From contig JBAZBI010000001.1 of assembly GCA_041671545.1 (NCBI GenBank), positions 248,001 to 312,000 of the forward strand: 64,000 nt of DNA, given 5' to 3'. The position numbers were made by a program, and so were the translations under genes. The stretch comes from UBA1563 sp041671545 (GTDB taxonomy: Bacteria > Bacteroidota > Ignavibacteria > Ignavibacteriales > Ignavibacteriaceae). The notes beneath the pieces were generated by a model that was not told where the DNA came from, did no database searches, and was given only the letters and a program-made list of their open reading frames with translations. Shown in pieces: positions 34,161 through 43,660 of the stretch (the stretch's first letter is position 1; each line of letters starts with the position of its first letter).

Positions 34161-36230
34161 CTATTTAAGCAGAAGCATTTTCTGAATCTTTGAAAAACTT
34201 CCTGCTTGTATTTTTAGTAAATAAACACCTGAATTAACGGAAATTCCGTTTTCGTTTTTAGCATTCCAAACTACACTGTGAACACCGGCAGTTTGAGTTT
34301 GATTAACGAGCGTTGCAACTTTTTCTCCGACTATGTTGAATACTTCAAGTCTTACATTTTCCGGATTCAAGATAGAATAAGTAATAACTGTTGAGGGATT
34401 AAACGGGTTCGGATAGTTCTGATATAACGCATACTTATTTGGTAATATATCAATATTTTCGTTTATCGCATCGATAGCACCTAAGTTTGGCGGATTTTCA
34501 ACAGTTAAATTATTTTGCATCCAGGGCATTTCAGCAAGACTAAAAGATACAGGCCAAGTTACCGAACTACCGTTTACACTTGTTGGAACAATGTATTGGT
34601 AATATCTTCTCCCTTTATTTGTTCCCCCACCATTCATTACTTCGCCGGTACTTGAAGTATAAGTGATCCTGTAACAAACCTGGTAAAAAGTCGGAGCGAT
34701 TAAACTTACAGTCGCCGTGTATTTACCGTTTGCGTTTGGCGAGGCAAGCATTATTCTATTATCGGTTCCGTACATTGTTTGATGTTGTGTAATGGGAATC
34801 AAACATCCATCAAACTGAATGTACACCGTATCAATTCCCGGTCTGAAGAGAGTGTTAGTCGGATTTGTAGTTGCGTTTGTTGCCGGAGTCATATCAATAT
34901 TGAATGTAAGATCGATCGCAGTTCCGATAACACTGTTCGGATGAAGGCTATTAAAAAATTGCTGATCGGCACCAAAATCACCCGTTGTGGTTTGATCAGC
35001 TAATCCCGGGAAGAGATAAATTCTATCACCTCCACCAGTAATTCCCGGTTCCTCCCAACCGTTAACCATAAACAAGCCCGGGATATAATTTGCATGCGTT
35101 GTATCAAAGCGTGTTGTGTCCCAAGCAATGTAGTATTTATAAATAATTTCCGAACTTTTGGATAAAGTAAACGGCTCGGTAAGTATCCACTCTTGAATAG
35201 TTGGAACATAAGTCATCTTCAGCATGGTTGGTTCTGTATCAAAAGTAAAAGAAGAAGGAGGCCAACCCTTTGCTCCTGTAACTGCAATTTTATCGCCAAG
35301 TCCACGATTGAACAATCCTGCTTTTTCTAGCGCGTCTAATTTTAATCTGAAGTTTACATTTCCAGTTACAGCCGGACCGCTTGGAGCCTTATTGCCGAAG
35401 TACGCCCAATTAATTGTTGTGTCACCTGAAGTCAACATATTAGTTGTAAACTTGAAAGAACGATCTGCAATATTTTCCCATGTTGATCCGTTAATGGTGA
35501 ATTTATAGGACTGAACTGTTCCATCGGTAATAAGCGATTTCGGCACGTACGCGGTTCCCGACCAGAATGAACCTTTATTTACGCTGTTTGTTTCGCGGGT
35601 AAGACTAATTACTTTAACCCATGTTGGAGAAGCTCCTAACGGTGCACTTCCCCAAACTTCCGGTGTCTGCAACGCAGGATTAAAATCTGAAACTCCTCCC
35701 ATGTTCACACGGAAATAAACAGCGAGTGTGTCGGCATTTTTTCGGAAAGGGGTCCAATATTGTGCGAGTGTACTTTCCCATCCATTATAATATTGCATAG
35801 GCAAATTCATATCGGTATTGCTCACAACTATTCCGCGGTTCGTTCCCGCAAAACTAGTCCCGGAATTCAGCGGACCCTCCCATCCCGTCCAGTGAAATGT
35901 TGGATGTTTTAAATCAGAAGTATAAGTAACAAACTTATATTGAATTTCATCGCCGGCAGTAGCTTGAAATTTAGCCTGCCAATAATCGCCCCCGATATTC
36001 GTGCATCTTATTCCCGTTAAAGTGTCCCAAGTAATTTTAGGAACGGTCGTTCCTAATTTCGATGCGCCGCAAATTAACACAATGCTGTTCGGACGCAATG
36101 TATCCAAACACGTTGACGTATTCACAGTCATCGTTACATTAACTGTTTGCGCTGAAGTTTGAACTCCTGATGATCCGGTGATAAGTACCAGTATCAGTGA
36201 CAAAAAGACGAAGTTGAATTTGTTTTTCAT
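34161..36230 (-). CDS. Secreted modular (putative carbohydrate-binding) protein with sorting domain
   Basis: This 689-residue protein has a signal peptide ending near VQTSAQT. It is built from four related beta-sandwich modules starting at about 30 (VNVTMTVNTSTCLDTLRPNS), 168 (LAVYFRVNMG), 290 (GNVNFRLKLDALEKAGLFNR) and 440 (IDLTFNIDMTP). No catalytic residues are seen. The modules match those behind the GH53 domain next door, so galactan binding is a reasonable inference; they resemble starch-binding-type folds loosely. The C-terminus has NYPNPFNPSTVITYSI..IQKMLLLK, the export/sorting signal. It starts 5 bp before the GH53 gene. Confidence 0.7.
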   Translation of the reverse strand: MKNKFNFVFLSLILVLITGSSGVQTSAQTVNVTMTVNTSTCLDTLRPNSIVLICGASKLGTTVPKITWDTLTGIRCTNIGGDYWQAKFQATAGDEIQYKFVTYTSDLKHPTFHWTGWEGPLNSGTSFAGTNRGIVVSNTDMNLPMQYYNGWESTLAQYWTPFRKNADTLAVYFRVNMGGVSDFNPALQTPEVWGSAPLGASPTWVKVISLTRETNSVNKGSFWSGTAYVPKSLITDGTVQSYKFTINGSTWENIADRSFKFTTNMLTSGDTTINWAYFGNKAPSGPAVTGNVNFRLKLDALEKAGLFNRGLGDKIAVTGAKGWPPSSFTFDTEPTMLKMTYVPTIQEWILTEPFTLSKSSEIIYKYYIAWDTTRFDTTHANYIPGLFMVNGWEEPGITGGGDRIYLFPGLADQTTTGDFGADQQFFNSLHPNSVIGTAIDLTFNIDMTPATNATTNPTNTLFRPGIDTVYIQFDGCLIPITQHQTMYGTDNRIMLASPNANGKYTATVSLIAPTFYQVCYRITYTSSTGEVMNGGGTNKGRRYYQYIVPTSVNGSSVTWPVSFSLAEMPWMQNNLTVENPPNLGAIDAINENIDILPNKYALYQNYPNPFNPSTVITYSILNPENVRLEVFNIVGEKVATLVNQTQTAGVHSVVWNAKNENGISVNSGVYLLKIQAGSFSKIQKMLLLK

Positions 36231-36325
36231 ATTTCTATCCTTTACTAATTAATTTGTTAATAAAAACTCTAATTGTTTCTTCAATCGTTTCCCTATTTAA
36301 GTTCAACCGATTCATTGTATTCATT

Positions 36326-37363
36326 TCAAAGTTTAAGTTGCAGTGTGAACCGGTTTGAACTTCCAAGATGAATAAAATTCTGGTACGCGTAATCAAAAGT
36401 GATCAAGACACCGCCGATCAAATCAATTTCGTGAATGCTTGTTCCGAAGGTAAAGGTCGCCTCATTATTCGGAAGAAATAAATCTTTATATCCTCCGCGG
36501 ACTTGAAATTTATCATTTAAAAATCCAAGTTCGCAGCCAAGGTTAACGCTTTGCGCATTATCATTCGGACTAACGCCATCCATTGCTACAGTTACTCGAA
36601 CATCATCATTCTTAATTATTTCATCTGAAATTCCGACACGCATGATTAGTGGAAGATCGAATGCATCGGTGTTTAATCTTGCAGTTATGCTTTGGTTTGT
36701 CCCTTGCTGATTTGAGATCACCGCGGGAATGTAAAGGTCTTCTCCCGTCATCTGAATTTTCGTTCCGAAGTTTGAAATACTTGCACCGAGTCTTATTCCT
36801 GCAAACGGAGTTTGAAATAAAGTACCTACATCAAATCCAATTGCGCTTGCGTAATCGTTATAGATGGTTTCTCTTATATATTTGAAAGTCCCGCCGATCG
36901 AAAAGCGGTCTGTTAAATTGCGGCTATAAGAAACTCCCACAACGAAACTTGATGCGTTAAACATTTCACCGGTTCCCATTGGTTGATCGGGAGTTGTGAT
37001 TTCCATGTCGTTTGTGTGCATAATGCCAAGACTCAATCCCGTTGTGCCAAAATCTGCCAAAGGAATTGTTATACCGATAAAATCGAAATAAATTCCAGGC
37101 AGCCAGAGAGCGTGGTCAACAAGCAATGTGTTAGCTTTTATTGATGCGGTTGCCGCGGGATTCCAATACAAAGCCGAAGGATCGTTCATCATGGAAACGT
37201 AAGCGCTTCCCATTCCAATTGCTTGAGCACCAACCGGAATCCGCAAAAAGGAAGCTCCGGAGGTTCCAACTTTATTAACCGATTGAGCAAACGTGAATGA
37301 CGTAAAACTCCAACTGCAGAGAAGCATTATGACCACAAAATATTTATTCTTTTTCATTTTCAA
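36326..37363 (-). CDS. PorV/PorQ-family outer-membrane protein
   Basis: This 345-residue protein has a signal peptide (LCSWSFTSFTFAQ). A typical opening follows, KVGTSGASFLRIPVGAQAIG then MGSAYVSMMNDPSALYWNPA, then alternating beta-strands and a terminal aromatic-rich strand, as in FadL-like barrels of the PorV/PorQ group. PorV helps type IX secretion substrates across the outer membrane. Lying between sorting-domain proteins, it may be a dedicated shuttle or barrel for this locus (inference). Confidence 0.82.
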   Translation of the reverse strand: MKMKKNKYFVVIMLLCSWSFTSFTFAQSVNKVGTSGASFLRIPVGAQAIGMGSAYVSMMNDPSALYWNPAATASIKANTLLVDHALWLPGIYFDFIGITIPLADFGTTGLSLGIMHTNDMEITTPDQPMGTGEMFNASSFVVGVSYSRNLTDRFSIGGTFKYIRETIYNDYASAIGFDVGTLFQTPFAGIRLGASISNFGTKIQMTGEDLYIPAVISNQQGTNQSITARLNTDAFDLPLIMRVGISDEIIKNDDVRVTVAMDGVSPNDNAQSVNLGCELGFLNDKFQVRGGYKDLFLPNNEATFTFGTSIHEIDLIGGVLITFDYAYQNFIHLGSSNRFTLQLKL

Positions 37364-37376
37364 CTCTGTTCAATTT

Positions 37377-40300
37377 CTATTTTATAATTGCGAAGGTTCC
37401 GGTTTTTTGTCCAACACCGGGCGCATCAACGTGATAAACATATACTCCGTATGAGATTTCAAACTTTTCATCGCTAAGCACATCCCAAATTTCCGTACCG
37501 TTTTCGGCAAGCGCATTATGGTCGATCTTTTTTACAAGTGCGCCGCTTACATTAAAAATTCTGATCGTGCACTCCGTTGGTAAATTAATAAAATGAATTT
37601 CACGCGGTCCTCTTCCGCTTGAATAGGTGTTGCGTGGTTCCCAGCTTTCTGCGGCAAGATATGGATTCGGAACAACTCTAATATTTGAGAGATCGCCTTT
37701 TGCTTTTTCTGTTGAGATGGTTGAACCTTGCATTTTGAAGGTGTATGTATCATAGGAAAGGAAAGGTTTAAAGAGAATGATTTTAAGTGAATCACCTGTT
37801 TGCGGATTTCTATTTCCCTGACGTTTATTTAACACCACCTGCCAGGTAAATTGCAATTTTCCATTCTTGTTCGGTTCAAGGAAATAAATTGCATCAACCA
37901 GATTTGAGTTCGTTGGGTGAATGCTGAACTTTCCGTCGTTGCCGTCAGCTTCGCTGAACGCAAATGGAATTTCTTTATTCTGCGTAAGACTTATGACTTT
38001 AAAGTTTACCGCTTTCGATGGAAACTTGATAAACCCGATGGCAGTATCTTTTGAAGTTCCGATTCCAACATCGCCAAAAACAATTTCATAATCATTTGGA
38101 CTTTTTACTCCGCTAACTGAAAGTAAAGTAACTGGATCAAAATCAAATGAATAAGCTTCGGTATTGTTCCAACCGGTTAAACTATTGTTGATCGAAATAG
38201 CTTGAATATTATTCAAACTTAAACGGAAGCCGTCAGTAACCGGTAGTTCCGCACCGTTTATCAATAGCGTATCTTTATCGAGAAGCGTTACATCCTTTGT
38301 GATATTCTTTAAAGTAAACGACCGCGTTGTTGTGAAATCTTTATTGTTCACTTTATACGTTGTATCGGCAAAAGAAATTTGATATTCGTTTTCATTCTTA
38401 ATTGCGGAAGGATCAACAACTTCAATGCTGATAGAACCGCTCGCTCCTCCGGTGGTGTGCTCAAAAGATTTTACTTCCGGAGGTAAATATCCGGCAGCTT
38501 CCGATGAGGGGCGAACAACTGCAACATTTATTCCGTGGGTAATTGTTCCATCGGGCGAAACGCTTACTTGAATCGGAGTTTCTGCCGGTGCAATATTTCC
38601 CGTTGGATAACCAAAATTATATGCTGTTACCGCGTAAAAATATCTTTGTCCATTTACAACGTTTGTATCAACAAAACTGTGCTTCAATCCCGACTCATCC
38701 CCAAGCCAGAACTTCACACCGTTAATATCAACTTGACTAAAACCTTTAACTCCATCTATTAGGTCCGATTGATCTGTCGGGTTCAAAAGTGTTTTCACTC
38801 CAAATCCATCGGTAATAACTTTCGCATCGAGGAAAGCCGCGTCTGTTGCGCGGTAAACACGGTAGCCTTCAAAATTTCTTCCGTTGCCACCAATTTTATT
38901 TATATATCTGTCGAATGATTTTTCAGCAAAATCATCCCAATAGAGTGTAACTTTTTTATCGCCAGGAACTGACGTTACCGTTACTTGTTGCGGTGCAGAA
39001 GCGAATTGATAATCAGCTTGATAGGCAAGATCGGCTTGATGCATTTTAGCCGTAACACTGGCAACGTCATCATCTTTTGTATTTCCGCCACCGGCAATGG
39101 CAATTGAAACTGCCATGCGCTGTCGTTGTCCGGGTAACAATGGGAAAAATCCTGAAGAGACATAAACATCATAATCGCCGATGCCTCTGATCAGATTAAT
39201 ATTTCCAGGAACCATCAGCAAGTCCCACAAACCTTGATCTGCAGCCGTTGAAAAGTTTAACGCACCAACGGGAATTTGTACCGCACTCGTAACTCCCAAC
39301 TGATCAGACTCGCCAACATCAGTTTTATCAATATTCGGTTCACCTGGAAATTCCGTATTAACTCCTGTAGTTGCTTTCCCATCAGCTTCTCCGAAATCAC
39401 CGGTGTGCGCGACACCATCCAACCCAACATCATCAAGAATCGGATCCCAATCTGCGTCGTTATCAAATTCATCATCACGAGATTCATCTATCATCGGTGC
39501 AACATTGGTGTAATTCCAGCCAGCACTTGTATCGGGAACAACGAATCCTCGTTTGATCGTATCTCCAATTGCAAAGTGATTATACTTAATGAAGCGTACC
39601 GGTTTTACAACTCCGGTATATTGGTTCACATGGTTTAAGTGAATCGAAAGACGTTCATCGATCAATCCATTGAAATTATCATCATATCCGTTTGCGACAG
39701 TATCCTCAGCAATTGAAATTCCATTCGCCGGAAGAACATAATCTTTCCCCAAACTGGAAACCGTTCCACCACCGACCGGATAAGTTGAAATTACACGGTT
39801 GTAAGTGCTGGGTTGAATGAGAATAATTTTATCACCCGGTTTAATAAATCGAGTGTTGAAATCTTCTGCTACAAAATGAGGACAAACAGAATCCGCAATT
39901 CCGGTAACTTGAGAAATGAGATTCGGGAAGTCATCTGCATCGCCGTCGTTATCAATGCCATCAACGCTGTTGCCGGGAGTTTCAATATACTTAACTGCGC
40001 CGACACCAACGGGATCAGTTCCGAATGCTGCACTGCCTCTTCTATCTGCGCTCGTTAAAAAAGTTATCGCTGTTGTTAAATCGACGTAAGGATAATTATT
40101 TGGACCAACACCGCCCACATAATCAGCAACGAACATCATGAAAGCTGTTTTGTCAACCGCTTTCGTTCCGTCGTTCAAAACATCGTGAATAAAAAACACA
40201 ACGTCGTTGATCAATACTTGCGACCACGCCATCGTGCGAACATCAACGATGTAGCCAAGTCCGCCGCGCGTAAGATCGGTAGTGTCAGGAGCATAAGGAT

Positions 40301-40883
40301 AGCGCTTGTATTTGTCATCCGAAGTCACAAAATAAAATTCTTGATCAGCGTTAAAAATATTTTTTCCGAAGTAACCGTTCCACGAGCCGGGCCAACCGGG
40401 ATCGTTCGCGTCGGTTCTTTTATTTCGCCAGCCGCCTTGATAATCTTGCGGCCATGAATTTTTATTATCGCTCCTCGCAATTTCTTGTTGCTGCGGATTT
40501 ATAAATCCTCTCACCGGTTCAAAGTTCCAGGTGTTCCCGCTTGGATCACTTTTATAAACCGGCATTTCAACAAGATGAATTGTCTTTCCGGAATTATCTA
40601 CCACTTCGCCCGATGCCCAAAATGAAATGAGTGCGATGTAAATTCTTCCAGTGTTCTTAGGCCATTCGTAGCTAAAATAATTTGCTTGTCCGTTCGGATT
40701 TCCGCTATAACCTGAGTTGAAAATTGTTGCGCGGATGTTGTTCCCTTCTATGTTGGAAAATCTTCTATAGTTTTGATCGCCTCTAAAATCGGATGGTGTA
40801 TAATCCAACACTTGAGCGCTTGCGTTCGCGGTCAAAAGTAAAATTAGTAAAGACGAATAAAATTTTATTTTGAACATTCCCAT
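37377..40883 (-). CDS. Very large secreted protein with C-terminal sorting domain
   Basis: About 1168 residues. An ATG at 40883 (or 40877) gives MGMFKIKFYSSLLILLLTAN and a signal peptide; the frame also offers a TTG at 40892 overlapping the upstream stop. Visible features are Asp-rich loops (GNSVDGIDNDGDADDFPN; YDDNFNGLIDERL), an FN3-like module (about 640-800, VTVTSVPGDKKVTLYWDDFA) and a terminal domain with IRVVPNPYLAAESWEPRNTY..IRIFNVSGALVKK..GVYVYHVDAPG. No catalytic motif is recognised. It follows the TonB receptor directly, the position a SusD-like surface partner would hold elsewhere, but it shares no SusD features. Confidence 0.75.
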   Translation of the reverse strand: MGMFKIKFYSSLLILLLTANASAQVLDYTPSDFRGDQNYRRFSNIEGNNIRATIFNSGYSGNPNGQANYFSYEWPKNTGRIYIALISFWASGEVVDNSGKTIHLVEMPVYKSDPSGNTWNFEPVRGFINPQQQEIARSDNKNSWPQDYQGGWRNKRTDANDPGWPGSWNGYFGKNIFNADQEFYFVTSDDKYKRYPYAPDTTDLTRGGLGYIVDVRTMAWSQVLINDVVFFIHDVLNDGTKAVDKTAFMMFVADYVGGVGPNNYPYVDLTTAITFLTSADRRGSAAFGTDPVGVGAVKYIETPGNSVDGIDNDGDADDFPNLISQVTGIADSVCPHFVAEDFNTRFIKPGDKIILIQPSTYNRVISTYPVGGGTVSSLGKDYVLPANGISIAEDTVANGYDDNFNGLIDERLSIHLNHVNQYTGVVKPVRFIKYNHFAIGDTIKRGFVVPDTSAGWNYTNVAPMIDESRDDEFDNDADWDPILDDVGLDGVAHTGDFGEADGKATTGVNTEFPGEPNIDKTDVGESDQLGVTSAVQIPVGALNFSTAADQGLWDLLMVPGNINLIRGIGDYDVYVSSGFFPLLPGQRQRMAVSIAIAGGGNTKDDDVASVTAKMHQADLAYQADYQFASAPQQVTVTSVPGDKKVTLYWDDFAEKSFDRYINKIGGNGRNFEGYRVYRATDAAFLDAKVITDGFGVKTLLNPTDQSDLIDGVKGFSQVDINGVKFWLGDESGLKHSFVDTNVVNGQRYFYAVTAYNFGYPTGNIAPAETPIQVSVSPDGTITHGINVAVVRPSSEAAGYLPPEVKSFEHTTGGASGSISIEVVDPSAIKNENEYQISFADTTYKVNNKDFTTTRSFTLKNITKDVTLLDKDTLLINGAELPVTDGFRLSLNNIQAISINNSLTGWNNTEAYSFDFDPVTLLSVSGVKSPNDYEIVFGDVGIGTSKDTAIGFIKFPSKAVNFKVISLTQNKEIPFAFSEADGNDGKFSIHPTNSNLVDAIYFLEPNKNGKLQFTWQVVLNKRQGNRNPQTGDSLKIILFKPFLSYDTYTFKMQGSTISTEKAKGDLSNIRVVPNPYLAAESWEPRNTYSSGRGPREIHFINLPTECTIRIFNVSGALVKKIDHNALAENGTEIWDVLSDEKFEISYGVYVYHVDAPGVGQKTGTFAIIK

Positions 40884-40888
40884 ACCAA

Positions 40889-43660
40889 TCAATTAGTAAA
40901 TGATATTTTGGTTCCGAAGTAAATGCTTCGCGGCATACTATAATAATTTGGATAAACGAACCATCCCGCATCAGCGTTTGTTGCGGTTTTTTGCTGAAGC
41001 GTATAATTGGGTTTGCCGGTGTCGCCATATACGGTTACAGGATTTTTTGCATCAAGTAGATTGAAAACTTTTAAAAACAACTGCACGTTCAAACCGGATG
41101 TAATTGAAAAATCTTTGTGTAACTGCATATCAACATTTGCGATCAAAGGTTTTCGCCGGCTGTTGTTCGGAAGTCCCGGAATAATATTTCTACCCGAATA
41201 AGCTCCCGCGGTAATTTCAGGCGAGTAAGGTTGACCTGTACTGATCGTGGCGATAATGCTCGCACCCCAATCACCACTACCAACATAAATATTACTGTTA
41301 AGTGTGTGTGTCTGATCCCAATCCAGCGGAGTTAAATAACGGGTTGGTTCTGCGCCGTTTTGTTGCGAAAAAAATTCTTGTTCCGGAGAAGAGTTTGTTC
41401 CTTCGGCAATTTGGAATGTATAATCAACTCCAAAAGAAAAATAATCTGCGAAACGTTTTTTAACGGATAGCGTAACTCCTCGTGCATTTGCAAAATCACG
41501 ATTGATTCTTTTTGAATATGAAATTCCCGCAACTAAGGTTGGAATAGCTTGACTCGACGATATCCAATCGCGGATATCGCGGTAGTAAGCTGTAACATCA
41601 ACTGCAATATCTTCTGTGAATTGTTGTTGCAAACCGATTTCATAAATCGTTGTGCGCTGCGGTTTAAGATCGTTATTACCGAATGAACCTTGAATACCTT
41701 GTGTTGAAGTAAGTTTAAATTCATCGCCGATGTAAAGTTGGCTGTAATCTGGAATTTGTTGAAAAATGCCGAAAGAAAATCTGATGATGCCGCGATCGGT
41801 TATCGGATAAGAAATTCCGAAGCGGGGACTCAATCCGGTTTTGATTGTTGTTTTTTTATACCAGTATTTTTCACGTTCTGCAACAGTAAGTTTATTTCCA
41901 TCTACTTGTTCATCAAGACTGATTTTTCCGTCACTATTCAAATCACGAAAAGTATTTTCTTGTTTGAATGGATTATTAATATCGGGATCGGAAGGATCAA
42001 CCGGCATTTTTCCTCGCGGATTGAACAAATCAAACCGGAGACCAAAGTTTATAATCACGCTTGAGAACTCGATCTTATCTTGCGCGTAAGCGCTAAAGCT
42101 AAAGGGACTTCTTTCAAACTTATCGTGTTGCGGAGTATCGGTTCCCGGAATTGACGGGACGAAAGGAACAAGCTGCTGCCCGTTTGATCCAAGCGCCGGA
42201 ATCAATGTAATATTTTCGTAGAATAATTTATCGAACTGTGCTTGTATTCCAATCTTTGCAAGATTTATGTTGTCTATCTGACTTGTTAAATCCCATTTAA
42301 TGGTCGCACTCTTCGTACTTCGGTCAAAATGATTTAGATCGGTTCCAGCCGTAAGAAAATGATAACCGGCTATGAGAGCTGAGTCGGGAGAGATATAACG
42401 CGGATCAAAAAGATTTTCGTAAAGATGGGTTGCGTAATTATTGTTTTTATAAGCGAACGTCAATTCTTGAAAAGTATTTAAAAACAAAACATGCGTAAAC
42501 GTTCCGAAGAGGCTGTATCCTTTTGATTTAGCGCTGCTCGATCCATTCGGATTCCATTGATACATGTGGTTATAATATTTATTTGCTTCACTGCTTCCAA
42601 AAGCATCAAGTTTGAATTTCAGATCACTCGAAATTTTCCAGTCGATAGTAGCTTGTCCGCTCCACTTTGCGTTTGAGTTCATCGATACAAAAGAATTGTC
42701 TCCGGGATTTGGAACAAGAACACCATCAACCCAAATTGCTCTTCCCTGAGGATTAAATTTATTAATTCCGAAAATATATCCGCCGTCAAAAAATCTTCTT
42801 GCAGAAACAAAAAAATTTAATTTGTCCGCAATGATCGGACCATTGAGAAACCCTTGAAAATTATAATTCGCAAACGGATTTACGGAATTAATATGTTGAA
42901 AAATATCGGTGTGGTTGCTAACATAATCTCCGCTCCATATTTCAAGATTGCCGCTTAAGTTTTGTCCGCCGGATTTTGTAACAATGTTCACAACACCGCT
43001 CATCGCGTTGCCATACTCGGCATTAAATGTTCCGCTGATAACTTTAAGTTCCTGGATAGATTCAGTTTCTACAGACAACGCTTGCGTACGGTTAAAATCA
43101 TCCGTGATACTCACACCGTTTACCAAATAAGAAATCTCACTTGATCTTCCGCCGCGAATGTGAATACCGCCGTCCGAACCTTTACTTACGCCAGCCTGTT
43201 GCGTTATCAATTGATTTAAGTTTTGCAGCGGAAGTTCTTTAATCTGTTCGGCAGTAATTCTCGCCTCTGTCGAGGTCATATCCTTTACAACGAGCGGAGC
43301 TTTTGCGGTTATTACCACTTCGTGATTCAAAGTTATTTCGGTTTGCGTAATTCGAAAATCAATTTTTGTAGTTGAACCGCTGCCGACATGAACGTTCCTT
43401 GTTACTGTGTTCGCATATCCAATATATTTGGCAATAACGTTGTATGTCTTGGGAGGAACATTTACAATGATGTACTCACCGTTCATATCTGTTGCGGCTC
43501 CAAGTCCGGTTCCTTCAACTAAAATATTTACGCCAATCAAGACTTCACCTGTTTTTTCATCTGTTACTTTCCCGGCGATCTTTCCGGAATTCTGTGCGAA
43601 TTCAACCGTCGCAAAAAGAATAAAAATTAAACCGACAAATATTTTATTTACTTTTTTCAT
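40889..43660 (-). CDS. TonB-dependent outer-membrane receptor
   Basis: This 923-residue protein has a signal peptide. A carboxypeptidase-like regulatory domain (about 25-110, GKIAGKVTDEKTGEVLIGVN) precedes the plug (about 115-230, IKELPLQNLNQLITQQAGVS, ..GGIHIRGGRSSEISYLVNGV) and a beta-barrel ending in an aromatic residue cluster (SMPRSIYFGTKISF). It should import galacto-oligosaccharides with TonB energy; the substrate is inferred from the locus. Its start overlaps the PPIase gene by 4 bp (ATGA). No SusD gene accompanies it. Confidence 0.92.
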   Translation of the reverse strand: MKKVNKIFVGLIFILFATVEFAQNSGKIAGKVTDEKTGEVLIGVNILVEGTGLGAATDMNGEYIIVNVPPKTYNVIAKYIGYANTVTRNVHVGSGSTTKIDFRITQTEITLNHEVVITAKAPLVVKDMTSTEARITAEQIKELPLQNLNQLITQQAGVSKGSDGGIHIRGGRSSEISYLVNGVSITDDFNRTQALSVETESIQELKVISGTFNAEYGNAMSGVVNIVTKSGGQNLSGNLEIWSGDYVSNHTDIFQHINSVNPFANYNFQGFLNGPIIADKLNFFVSARRFFDGGYIFGINKFNPQGRAIWVDGVLVPNPGDNSFVSMNSNAKWSGQATIDWKISSDLKFKLDAFGSSEANKYYNHMYQWNPNGSSSAKSKGYSLFGTFTHVLFLNTFQELTFAYKNNNYATHLYENLFDPRYISPDSALIAGYHFLTAGTDLNHFDRSTKSATIKWDLTSQIDNINLAKIGIQAQFDKLFYENITLIPALGSNGQQLVPFVPSIPGTDTPQHDKFERSPFSFSAYAQDKIEFSSVIINFGLRFDLFNPRGKMPVDPSDPDINNPFKQENTFRDLNSDGKISLDEQVDGNKLTVAEREKYWYKKTTIKTGLSPRFGISYPITDRGIIRFSFGIFQQIPDYSQLYIGDEFKLTSTQGIQGSFGNNDLKPQRTTIYEIGLQQQFTEDIAVDVTAYYRDIRDWISSSQAIPTLVAGISYSKRINRDFANARGVTLSVKKRFADYFSFGVDYTFQIAEGTNSSPEQEFFSQQNGAEPTRYLTPLDWDQTHTLNSNIYVGSGDWGASIIATISTGQPYSPEITAGAYSGRNIIPGLPNNSRRKPLIANVDMQLHKDFSITSGLNVQLFLKVFNLLDAKNPVTVYGDTGKPNYTLQQKTATNADAGWFVYPNYYSMPRSIYFGTKISFTN

